From contig JAKTTS010000167.1 of assembly GCA_030560485.1 (NCBI GenBank), forward strand, positions 1 through 28,472: a DNA stretch of 28,472 nucleotides, read 5' to 3'. The position numbers and the translations under genes were made by a program. Each line of letters begins with the position of its first letter. Position 1 is the first letter of the stretch. Below the pieces are notes generated by a model. The model was given only the letters and a program-made list of their open reading frames with translations. It was not told where the DNA came from and searched no databases. Of this stretch, positions 16,930 through 24,756 are shown piece by piece. The stretch comes from Ascoidea tarda (nom. inval.). Taxonomy: Eukaryota > Ascomycota > Saccharomycetes > Ascoideales > Ascoideaceae.

Positions 16930-18198
16930 TTAATTAAAGGAATAGTTGTTACCTGTTTTATGAGTTGTCTTTGCGATAAAATCAAAGCTTCTCAGACTGA
17001 AGTCCTCGTTGCTAACATTTAATTTGTAAGAACTGGAATGAATCAGCCTTGTTTTGATTGATTGGTTTTCTAGATCGTTGTTATCAACCATTGTGAATAA
17101 CGTGGTTGGCGTCTCAATATTAAGTGGAGAATTGTATGGTTCTATTTTTTTCAATTTGTCAAAACTTCCTATATTATTTTGAAGATCAAAGCTTTTTTCT
17201 TTATTATGGTTGACAAGGGTCTGTGCAGTTGAATCAGTAAACACTGAAGAAGCTGAGTTATTGATATTAAAACAACCGACAGAACTTGGGTTTTCATTTC
17301 TATTATGGATTGATGTGGCCCACATACTTGATAAAGGCAAACATATTGTGACAATCAAAATTGAAATATGGGGCAAAACAGATAAACCGAGATTATTACT
17401 ATTAGGAGTTGCCAATGCAATAATTTGAAGAATAATGGGAATAACCATTGATTGACCTAACATGATTGTTAAAATATGGAAAACTGAAAATTGTTTTAAA
17501 CCATTTTTTTTTCTTTCCATGACTTGATAAGCTAGTTTTAAAATTAAAATCAAACTCATTAAAGCAATAGAAATAGTGAATAAAGTGGTAGGCAAAGTTG
17601 TTTCCCATGACTCAGGGTTTATATGGCCTTTACCGTTAACATGGAGAGCTCGTTTAATAACGACATTTAAGTAAAATGCAATATCTGTCAAAGCAGTTAA
17701 GATTGAAAGGGCAAAAAACCCTTTTGCGACATTTTTGTATAATTTCTTTTGATGAAGAATATTTCCATGCAAATAAATGAGATACATTTGATATAAGAGG
17801 GTGCCTTGTATGATTGTTACTAAAATAATATTAATAGAGTTTGTTGCAATTGTTATGTTAATATCGTTAGCATTATAAATATAAACGCCAGAGAAAATGG
17901 TTGTAATACTAGCAGAACGTCCAAGAAGATAATGGTAATAAAGACATGTATGAATAATTAAAAACAATAATGCTAGTTGGTTGAGAATAAACATTGGGGA
18001 AGCCCTTTTTTTTTTATTCATTAATAATGCTAGCAAAACCATGACAATAAATGCTGCACCAAATCTTACACCAAAGATTATTGCACTGGTAGCAACTTCA
18101 ACAAGATAGCTGTCGAGATCTTTAAATTGAATAAAAACTTCACCATAATCCGGAGAAGTAAAATTTAGGTAAATGTCTTCTGGAGATATAGTAGACAT
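16930..18198 (-). CDS. STE2: Alpha-factor-type pheromone receptor Ste2
   Basis: Predicted 422-residue seven-transmembrane G-protein-coupled receptor of the plasma membrane, expressed in a-type cells and coupled to the mating MAPK pathway. Family signatures include IIFGVRFGAA in TM1 at about 40-49 (with the GxxxG spacing linked to dimerisation), SPMFILNQLALLFLIIHT in TM2, and GLKQFSVFHILTIMLGQS at about 233-250 (third intracellular loop and TM6). LPLSSMWATS follows at about 287-296 in TM7. N-terminal glycosylation sequons are visible (NFT at 12-14, NIT at 114-116). The cytoplasmic tail of about 125 residues is Ser/Asn-rich, fitting phosphorylation and endocytosis control. ATG at 18198 is the first Met. 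Convergent with the bHLH gene. Confidence 0.96.
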   Translation of the reverse strand: MSTISPEDIYLNFTSPDYGEVFIQFKDLDSYLVEVATSAIIFGVRFGAAFIVMVLLALLMNKKKRASPMFILNQLALLFLIIHTCLYYHYLLGRSASITTIFSGVYIYNANDINITIATNSINIILVTIIQGTLLYQMYLIYLHGNILHQKKLYKNVAKGFFALSILTALTDIAFYLNVVIKRALHVNGKGHINPESWETTLPTTLFTISIALMSLILILKLAYQVMERKKNGLKQFSVFHILTIMLGQSMVIPIILQIIALATPNSNNLGLSVLPHISILIVTICLPLSSMWATSIHNRNENPSSVGCFNINNSASSVFTDSTAQTLVNHNKEKSFDLQNNIGSFDKLKKIEPYNSPLNIETPTTLFTMVDNNDLENQSIKTRLIHSSSYKLNVSNEDFSLRSFDFIAKTTHKTGNNYSFN

Positions 18199-19438
18199 GG
18201 AGATAAAACTTGATAGTAAGAGAGATGGATGTGAGATTAGTTCAATTTGTTTTATTACTAGGATTAGATATTATAAAGTGAATGGTTGAAGAAAAGGAAA
18301 TGTAACAAAAAAAAACATAATTAAAACAAACCAAAGGGAAATGAAGTGAATTATATTCTATTTCTTTTTTTAAATCATATTTGACGTTTTAGAATATGCA
18401 GTCAAAATCCTTATTTATTATTATGTAGCACATTATGCTATTGTTCCAAAATATGGTTTTTGATTGAAAACTGATGTCTTCTCGAAATTTCCTAATTGGA
18501 CCACTTCAATGGAAACCTCAAAAGTGGAAAATGTAAAAGGATGCATTTAGCCTGGAGTTGAAGGATAAAATATTTTTTGTTTCTTTTTAATGAGTATTCG
18601 AAAGCCAATTACAACGCATAATTTTGTGAGATATCGTTTAGTGAGTTTTATTTGGAAAAAAAATGAAACAAACTGGAAATCAGCATCATATACTTGTTAT
18701 ACCAAGTCATTTAGATTAAAATTACACAAACAAAATTAAAAAATGGGTGTTGAATCCTTTAATGATTTCAGACAACCTTGAACAAGCAAATACATTCAAT
18801 TAAATGCATATACATATATGTGTATATATCAATACATATATGTTTTAAAAGAAGCATGGTCTTGGTGAATAATGGTTGGATTATGCCATATCATCAGCTG
18901 TACAGCACCTAACGAGAATTTCCATGGATAACAGATTTCTCAATAAGTTTTGGAAACAAACACATCGGGAAAAATTACAAACTACCAAACCCAGCATGTG
19001 TAGCAGAAAAAACAGTCCAGAGCACTTGCCATTGCCCTTCCATCTGTGAAGAAGCAAAACCAATACAAAATGGAGACTGTGCTTCCACAGCAGAAAATGC
19101 TCTAAAAACCGTCCTTCGGTGGAATTCGAACCAGTGACCTCTGTGCCGCCGTTGGTTTTTCTGACGCTGGTTTTGCGCGTGACTTTTCAAAGCTAAATAT
19201 CGGTGATAACACTGATTGTTTTATTACGTTTACTTTAGATGCCACTTTGATTAATACACAACAGACCAATCCTGGAAAAGGTGCCATTTTGATAGGATTT
19301 CTTCAATCTCAACTTGATTTTGTCTTGTTTATTCAGAAAGTTGGAAGCAAGAGTGTACTGGATACTAGTTTTATTGGAAACACATTATTTTCGTACAACA
19401 CACTAAAGATAGGGGAAATATTCAACAAGAGAGCAACA
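18199..19438. promoter_or_regulatory. Divergent STE2/END3 intergenic region
   Basis: About 1.2 kb between two divergent start codons. On the STE2 side there is an Mcm1-like P-box, TTTCCTAATTGGA, at 18488-18500 (290 bases upstream of the STE2 ATG). A pheromone response element sequence, TGAAACA, lies at 18664-18670. Both are expected for a pheromone receptor, but each is short and unproven. An AT microsatellite-like stretch lies at about 18806-18842. Near 19110-19140 there is a tRNA T-loop look-alike that does not fold as a tRNA (see rejected). No other gene seen. Confidence 0.5.
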
Positions 19439-20671
19439 ATGGGCAGTAACAAATTGGAAGATTGGGAACTAAAGAAATTCTGGGAAGTCTTTCGTGGTTT
19501 GAATCCTGTGAGCAATAAATTATCCAACGATAAGTGTGCCAATGTATTCAAAAACTCGCAGCTACCTAATGATAAATTGGCAAAGATTTGGGATTTATCA
19601 GATATTGATTCTGATGGATTTTTGGACTTTGAGGAATTTTGCATTGCCATGAAATTGATTTTTGAGTCAGTGAATGGGAATCTTCCATCAATTCCCGATG
19701 CTTTACCTACTTGGTTGGTTCCTGGGTCCAAGTCTCATTTGATCCAAGCTAACAAGGCATTGACTGGTCAACTATCAAACTCATCGGTGAGCTTGGATGA
19801 TGATAATTATGATGAGGAGCTAAATTTATCCACCAATTTTGATTGGTATATTTCACCAAATGACAAATCAACCTATGAAAACATTTACAATAGTTCTTCG
19901 GATAAATTTGGTAGAATTAGTTTCAATTCATTAACCGATTTGTATAACGATTTACAAAATGTTCCGAAAACCGACATTGGTTATGCCTGGAACTTAGTCA
20001 ATCCCAAGCAGTATGAAACCATTGATAAAGATCAATGCATGGTTTTTTTGCATATTTTAAATCAAAGATCCTCTGGTAAAAGGGTCCCAAGAACGGTGCC
20101 TGCATCATTAAGAGCAACTTTTTCCAAAGAAGTTCCCCAGTACGATTTAAATTCTTCACAAGCTGAGGTTAAGAAATCGTCTTATTCCCAGGTCAAGGAT
20201 AAATCATTTGGTGGAAATTATTTGAATAAAATGGGCATCAATAAAAGAAATTCATCATCCTCGTTATATGACGACAGTGAAGGAATAGAGGATGACTATT
20301 CAACTATCCGTGATCCCCAATGGGAAGAAGCAAGACTAACCAAAAAATTAAAAGAAATAGAAGACAGGCTTGAAAGGGCTGAGAAGGAGAAAACAGAGAG
20401 AAAAGAAAGATCATCTAAAAATTCCGTTATAAGGTATGAATTGGAAGAATTATTGAAATATAAAGAATCAAGATTAAAACAAGTAGAAGATGAAGCCAAT
20501 GGTATTGGAAAAAGTTCTGGATTTGACAATGAACAATATGAGAGTATATCAAGTGATTTGAATATCATTGAGGAACAGGTTTCTGTATTAGAGGATTACT
20601 ACAGGGGAAAAGAATTTGAGCTAGAAGAATTAAAACAGCAGATATATGAGGTCTCTAATTCGGGCTTTTAA
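19439..20671 (+). CDS. END3: EH-domain endocytosis protein End3
   Basis: Predicted 410-residue actin-patch protein that works with Pan1 and Sla1 in clathrin endocytosis and cortical actin organisation. Residues about 8-100 form the first EH domain (WELKKFWEVFRGLNPVSNKL, then KIWDLSDIDSDGFLDFEEF). Its EF-hand loop, D55-D57-D59-G60-D63-E66, is complete, so calcium binding is plausible. The segment following, SIPDALPTWLVPGSK, matches yeast End3. A second, degenerate EH region starts with FDWYISPNDKSTYENIYNSS at about 145. The C-terminus (about 350-405) is charged and predicted coiled coil, ending in LNIIEEQVSVLEDYYRGKEF, similar to the yeast LDNIEQQVEVLENY block. Start: ATG at 19439, matching the family N-terminus; the upstream open frame has no ATG. 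No CTG codon was found. Confidence 0.95.
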   Translation: MGSNKLEDWELKKFWEVFRGLNPVSNKLSNDKCANVFKNSQLPNDKLAKIWDLSDIDSDGFLDFEEFCIAMKLIFESVNGNLPSIPDALPTWLVPGSKSHLIQANKALTGQLSNSSVSLDDDNYDEELNLSTNFDWYISPNDKSTYENIYNSSSDKFGRISFNSLTDLYNDLQNVPKTDIGYAWNLVNPKQYETIDKDQCMVFLHILNQRSSGKRVPRTVPASLRATFSKEVPQYDLNSSQAEVKKSSYSQVKDKSFGGNYLNKMGINKRNSSSSLYDDSEGIEDDYSTIRDPQWEEARLTKKLKEIEDRLERAEKEKTERKERSSKNSVIRYELEELLKYKESRLKQVEDEANGIGKSSGFDNEQYESISSDLNIIEEQVSVLEDYYRGKEFELEELKQQIYEVSNSGF

Positions 20672-20913
20672 GATGAATTATTTGAGTTGATTTAAATTGT
20701 TTAAATTTTTGTTTTTAAAGTTAGTTAATTTTTTTTTTTTGAATTTTTTATTTCAAATTTTTTTTGTTTTTATTTTAATTTGGTTCTTTCTGTTTTTGTT
20801 TTCTTTTTAATTTTCTATATATTTATTGTATAAAGTTCATTACTTGTTTGTCATCTTTTAAAATTTTTAATATTTTATAAGTTTATTTTTTTCCAGCTCT
20901 TTTCTTTTTCTTC

Positions 20914-20934
20914 TTTTTTTTTTTTTTTTTTTTT
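20914..20934. repeat. Poly-T run of 21
   Basis: Uninterrupted T homopolymer in the END3 3' flank, about 240 bases past its stop codon. Confidence 0.9.
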
Positions 20935-21243
20935 ATCTTCTATTGATTTCATGAATTAAAAATAGTAAGATTTTCAGGAAATTTTTAAATGAAGAATATA
21001 TATTATAAAAGTAGTATCAATATATCAATATATAAGGAGAAAATGGTAGTAAATCATAAAAGTAAAAAATGAAAACTAGAGATATAATGATGTAAGTTTG
21101 GCTGGGATGTTTTAAAATAGTAGTAATGAACAAACAAGAATAAAGAATAAAAACATAAAAAAATAAAACCAAGTAAGTAAGTCTATTAAGTAATATAATC
21201 TTAGAATTTTATTCTTTCAGCTATTTTATCTTATTTTATCTTG

Positions 21244-21268
21244 TTTTATTTTATTTTATTTTATTTTA
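21244..21268. repeat. Tandem repeat (TTTTA)x5
   Basis: Five perfect TTTTA units, preceded by imperfect TTTTATC-type copies from about 21224. The same unit makes the array at the right end of the window. Confidence 0.9.
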
Positions 21269-21544
21269 TTTTTTAATTTGAAGATGTAATTTACATTATC
21301 ATTTTAATTTTTTTTAATTCTTTTTCAATTCTTTTCAATTCTTTTTTAAACAATATTAAATCAAACTAAAAAATTCAAAAAAAAAAAGTTTTGAGGAAAA
21401 AAAATCATGAATTGGATTATAAAATTATCGATGGGAATTTTTAAGAGAAGGATTCTTAGTATTTGTAATTGAGGTTATTAACTAAAAAAATTAAAATAAG
21501 TTGTAATTTATTGTAATTGCGTTTTTATTTATTGGGTAAAATTA

Positions 21545-22420
21545 TTATTTCTTTTCAGTTGATTCAGGTTGTGGTTCAGGTTCTGGAGTTGGCAATTTGA
21601 AATCAGTTGGGGTGTAGTCTTTACCTTCGCCTACTTGTTCCCAAACAGAACTACCAACAGAGAAATTTCTGAAAGCTTGGGTTAATTCTAAAGGTTCATA
21701 AACAATTCTTTTTTTCTCTTCGTCGTATCTTACTTCAGTGTAACCAGTTGTTGGGAAATCCTTTTTCAATGGATGACCTTCGAAACCATAATCGGTTAGG
21801 ATTCTTCTTAAATCTGGATGGTTTTCGAAAAAGATACCAAACAAATCGTAAGTCTCTCTTTCATACCAATTAGCACCTTCAAATAAGGGAACAATTGAAG
21901 GAACTGGCGATACTTCGGATGCATAGGTTTTGACTCTAATTCTTGAATTGAATTTGACTGATAACATGTTATAAACGACATCAAATCTGTTAACTCTTGA
22001 GGGATAGTCTGCCCCAGTGACATCAGTAACCAATGTAAATTGACAAGAAGTGTGATTTTTCAAGTAAGTAATGACAGGAATTAGCGAGCTTGGGCCAACA
22101 TATATAACTAATTCATCTTTCCAAACTGAAAACTTTTGAACAAACTTGGGCAAGGAAGTCATAACATATTGGCCGAACTTGTGCAATTCTTGAGACTGAT
22201 CTTTGTATTTATCGGCAGGATTTACTATTTCCTCAACAATTTCCTTTGGGACTTCACGAGGCAAGGCAGATAGCAATGGCAAGGAGTCAGTGGATTCTTC
22301 CAATTTGTTCAAGGGTCTTAGCGAGTGAGAAAAGTATCTTTTGGATAATGGAGTGACGAGATTCCATGATTTGGAGGAAGAACTGAGAACGAGTCTTTGG
22401 ACAGATCTGGGAACAATCAT
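21545..22420 (-). CDS. NUGM: Mitochondrial complex I 30-kDa subunit (NUGM/NDUFS3)
   Basis: Predicted 291-residue precursor of the peripheral-arm subunit of NADH:ubiquinone oxidoreductase. With the ATG at 22420 the N-terminus is a classical mitochondrial presequence rich in Arg/Ser/Leu and without acids for about 40 residues, with a likely cleavage region near KRYFSHS. The Complex1_30kDa domain spans about 75-255. The family signature [20 protein letters not shown] followed by [17 protein letters not shown] is at about 187-223 and is intact. The C-terminus ends in a Pro/Glu-rich tail. The frame continues upstream only to a GTG. The gene shows that this yeast retains complex I, unlike Saccharomyces. 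I found no CTG codon. Divergent from the xanthine dioxygenase gene across a GC-rich promoter. Confidence 0.97.
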   Translation of the reverse strand: MIVPRSVQRLVLSSSSKSWNLVTPLSKRYFSHSLRPLNKLEESTDSLPLLSALPREVPKEIVEEIVNPADKYKDQSQELHKFGQYVMTSLPKFVQKFSVWKDELVIYVGPSSLIPVITYLKNHTSCQFTLVTDVTGADYPSRVNRFDVVYNMLSVKFNSRIRVKTYASEVSPVPSIVPLFEGANWYERETYDLFGIFFENHPDLRRILTDYGFEGHPLKKDFPTTGYTEVRYDEEKKRIVYEPLELTQAFRNFSVGSSVWEQVGEGKDYTPTDFKLPTPEPEPQPESTEKK

Positions 22421-22822
22421 TTTGGACACTCTTTCGTAGTGAGAATATGGGCCTGGAAAATAGCTCGAAACAACAGTCACTAACCAAGAAACAGATACTG
22501 ATCGATGTTTGAAACCACCTGAAATAGTTTGATGTTGATACTCTGTGATATAATCAAATTAATTCGCATTTCAATTGGCCAGCGTAAATCAGCGCTGTGC
22601 TGTCAGGTGCCGTGATGTTCCGTGGTACGCCAGCAAAATATCCGTGGTGAAACAGTTGCGGACACGGAGCACACCGTTAGAGCCCTACACGGCTTACATA
22701 CAACGGAAAGTAGGGCTGCAGCGTCTTGGCAAGCGTTGGTGCGAGCCGCGGGCCGGTCACAGCGGCGGTTTTTGTGGTCGCGCACGAGACGAATGCGGTG
22801 CAATCGCAGTGCCGATGGGAGG

Positions 22823-22850
22823 AGATAGTGACCAGATAGTGACCAGATAG
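22823..22850 (+). promoter_or_regulatory. Three AGATAG sites at 11-bp spacing (GATA-factor array)
   Basis: AGATAG occurs at 22823-22828, 22834-22839 and 22845-22850, within a tandem 11-mer. Each matches the HGATAR consensus of fungal nitrogen regulators (AreA/Gln3/Gat1). The array is 58 bases upstream of the TATA box and 175 bases upstream of the XAN1 start. The 11-bp period places the sites on the same DNA face. Confidence 0.65.
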
Positions 22851-22907
22851 GAAATGGTGCTCTGTTTCTTATCAACAAGGCAAGATTCCTCCAATTGCCC
22901 ACAATGG

Positions 22908-22915
22908 TATATAAG
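22908..22915 (+). promoter_or_regulatory. TATA box of the xanthine dioxygenase gene
   Basis: TATATAAG, 110 bases upstream of the ATG at 23026 and downstream of the GATA sites; a good match to the consensus TATAWAWR. Confidence 0.65.
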
Positions 22916-23025
22916 CAGTGTGGTTTCGTTGTCGAATATTCCTGTACTGCTGTTCAATTGCCACACTGTCCAACTATCTATCGAGCTTCTCGAGAACAAC
23001 AAGCATCTGCACAATCTCATCGACT

Positions 23026-24144
23026 ATGTCCTTAGCTGCCACTCCCCTAGACAATGCTCCATTTGGCGCTGTTATTCGCTTGCCTGAAGGTGTCACTGAT
23101 CCTTCAAAGTTGAGCCCAGACGACTTCAAGTTGTTGGAGAAGGCCTTGCATACCTACTTGGTTGTTGTTATTCCCAATCAGAAGGATCTATCTCCCAAAT
23201 CTCAATTCGAATTGACCACCATGTTCGACGAAACATGCAATAAGACCAGTCAAAGCTATGGTCATGGCAAAACTTTTAGACATGAAGACTCGGTTTTGAA
23301 GAAAGATGGTACAACAGTCCCCAGCCAACCACAGGTTCAGGTTATTGGCAATGGCTATTGGTCTGACCACCATGGATTGGACAATTTCAAATTGACCCAG
23401 CCATCTCAAAGAACTTTTCACCACAAAACCTTAACAGCCAATGAATTGGAAAATAACCAGACAAGGTTTTATAGATGGCATATTGATTCTGCTTTGTATG
23501 AACTATCTCCTCCAAAATGCACCACTTTATTGGGTATCCACGTTCCTAATTCTGATGAAAAGCAAAAGATTATTTACGAGGATACAAACGAAGTGTTGGA
23601 ATTGACTAAAGGCGCAACTTCATTTTTGAGTGGACAAACTGCCTTTGATTTATTATCTCCCGAAGACAAAGAGTTAGCATTAAATACAACTGTTGTATAT
23701 GCTCCTCACCCATACATTTTCATTTCTCCCGCCAGGGCCACATCTGATGGTATCACCATGGTTAGTGAAAATAAAGAAAGATCCTTTGGTGATTTACCCC
23801 CATGGGAGGAATCAAAAGTGAAAAAATTGCCCATGGTATGGACTAATCCCACAACCGGTAAACAACATTTACAATTCCATGGCTGTTGTGCTTATAAATT
23901 GATCAACAACAAAACTGGCAAGGAGACCCCATTGGAAGAAACAAGAAACTTATTGCAAAGACTCTATAGACCAGCTATCTCCCCCGAAAACATATATTGT
24001 CACTCTTGGAAAGAAGGCGATTTGGTTATTTTCTACAACAGAGGTGTCTCTCACTCAGTAACTGGTGAATTTGCTGAAAAAGATAAGAGATTAATGCATC
24101 AATGCAACATTGCTTCCGGTGAAGACCCAATCTGCGTTAAATAA
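23026..24144 (+). CDS. XAN1: Fe(II)/2-oxoglutarate-dependent xanthine dioxygenase (XanA type)
   Basis: Predicted 372-residue cytosolic enzyme converting xanthine to uric acid with 2-oxoglutarate and O2, the fungal alternative to molybdenum xanthine dehydrogenase. It belongs to the TauD-like fold. The metal site reads His152-x-Asp154 (in RWHIDSALYE) and His343 (in RGVSHSVTG), with Arg355 (KDKRLMHQC) for 2-oxoglutarate. These fall three residues after the residues described for Aspergillus nidulans XanA (H149, D151, H340, R352), and the length is almost the same (370). TauD itself is much shorter, so the sulfonate enzyme is less likely. Start: ATG at 23026; the frame upstream lacks ATG. No CTG codon was found. 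The promoter has three GATA sites, fitting nitrogen-source control. A second dioxygenase follows on the same strand. Confidence 0.9.
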   Translation: MSLAATPLDNAPFGAVIRLPEGVTDPSKLSPDDFKLLEKALHTYLVVVIPNQKDLSPKSQFELTTMFDETCNKTSQSYGHGKTFRHEDSVLKKDGTTVPSQPQVQVIGNGYWSDHHGLDNFKLTQPSQRTFHHKTLTANELENNQTRFYRWHIDSALYELSPPKCTTLLGIHVPNSDEKQKIIYEDTNEVLELTKGATSFLSGQTAFDLLSPEDKELALNTTVVYAPHPYIFISPARATSDGITMVSENKERSFGDLPPWEESKVKKLPMVWTNPTTGKQHLQFHGCCAYKLINNKTGKETPLEETRNLLQRLYRPAISPENIYCHSWKEGDLVIFYNRGVSHSVTGEFAEKDKRLMHQCNIASGEDPICVK

Positions 24145-24756
24145 GCAATGAAAAGTCACCGAGCCTTTCAATTTCCTGTGTTCTATCTAATCTGCCGATT
24201 TCTTATTCCCTATTCTTCTCTTATATTCTTATATATACACATTTATAATATAATCTAACGTAACATGGTGTGGCATGAAATACCAAATACCAACCCATTG
24301 TATCTACACCCAGCCGATTTTGTTCTTCTCTCGCTGGTTTTACTTCCCATTTCCATCCGTTTCCAACGCCCACCCCAGATCTGGCTTCGCGTGCTATCGC
24401 CCACAACTTCGATAAAACTGGAAGAAAAGCCCCCATTGGCTCCTTTCTTCGTCGATTACTTCCATTCCTCAGCCCATATCGATATCGAGAGATAATCTAC
24501 TATCTCCCAAATACCTCCCAAATACCTCCCAAATTTCAAAACAGCTATCATCTTAAGTCGATAATGGATTTCGGTAAAACACATCTACTTGATTTCATTC
24601 ATGATGTCAATCGTACTATTTGTTCATTTTGTTCAATTATCAATATATAAACGAAATGGTATTTCTTCTTTCTACTTTTTTTAAATTCTTTTTTTGTCCT
24701 ACCCAACACTCTCTTATAAACACTTAAACACTTTATACTATTATATCATATCCAAA
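24145..24756 (+). promoter_or_regulatory. XAN1 3' flank and promoter of the second dioxygenase
   Basis: 612 bases. GATA-type sites group in 24490-24565: AGATAA at 24490-24495, CTATCT (reverse of AGATAG) at 24500-24505, CTATCA (reverse of TGATAG) at 24545-24550, and CGATAA near 24559. TATATAAA lies at 24644-24651, 106 bases before the ATG at 24757. An 11-mer tandem repeat lies at 24504-24534. A 76-residue frame at 24265-24495 looks spurious. Confidence 0.55.
24504..24534. repeat. Tandem 11-mer CTCCCAAATAC, 2.8 copies
   Basis: Two perfect units and a partial third in the promoter of the second dioxygenase, overlapping the last base pairs of an inverted AGATAG site. Confidence 0.9.

Larger units (their letters stand above)
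20672..21544. other. Convergent intergenic region END3/NUGM, T-rich repeats
   Basis: The 3' flanks of two convergent genes, 873 bases, very AT-rich. The END3 side is T-rich (including a run of 21 T at 20914-20934) and the NUGM side contains TTTTA units. No open frame of note or structured RNA was recognised. Confidence 0.55.
22421..23025. promoter_or_regulatory. Divergent NUGM/XAN1 promoter, GC-rich island
   Basis: 605 bases between two start codons. The block 22681-22800 is about 62% GC by hand count (up to 70% in its second half). On the NUGM side an inverted CCAAT (ATTGG) lies near 22573, a typical Hap-complex sequence for respiratory genes. On the XAN1 side there are three GATA-type sites (22823-22850) and a TATATAAG box at 22908-22915. 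Open frames inside the island look like products of its GC content, not genes. Confidence 0.6.

Noticed and set aside
19100-19180. tRNA-like T-loop (GGTTCGAATTCC) on the minus strand upstream of END3
   Set aside because: The base after the 7-nt loop is not the required C, the T-stem does not pair over 5 bp, no matching 5' acceptor strand or A-box is present, and the base before the putative anticodon is not T. At best a decayed fragment, more likely chance.
22421-22480. N-terminal extension of NUGM to the GTG at 22480
   Set aside because: Nuclear genes start with ATG; the ATG at 22420 gives a normal mitochondrial presequence. The same reasoning removed non-ATG extensions of MED11, the bHLH protein, END3, XAN1 and the second dioxygenase.
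22575-22902. Overlapping open frames of 68-99 residues on both strands in the NUGM/XAN1 promoter
   Set aside because: They arise from GC-rich sequence with few stops, show no domain and overlap each other and the regulatory sites.
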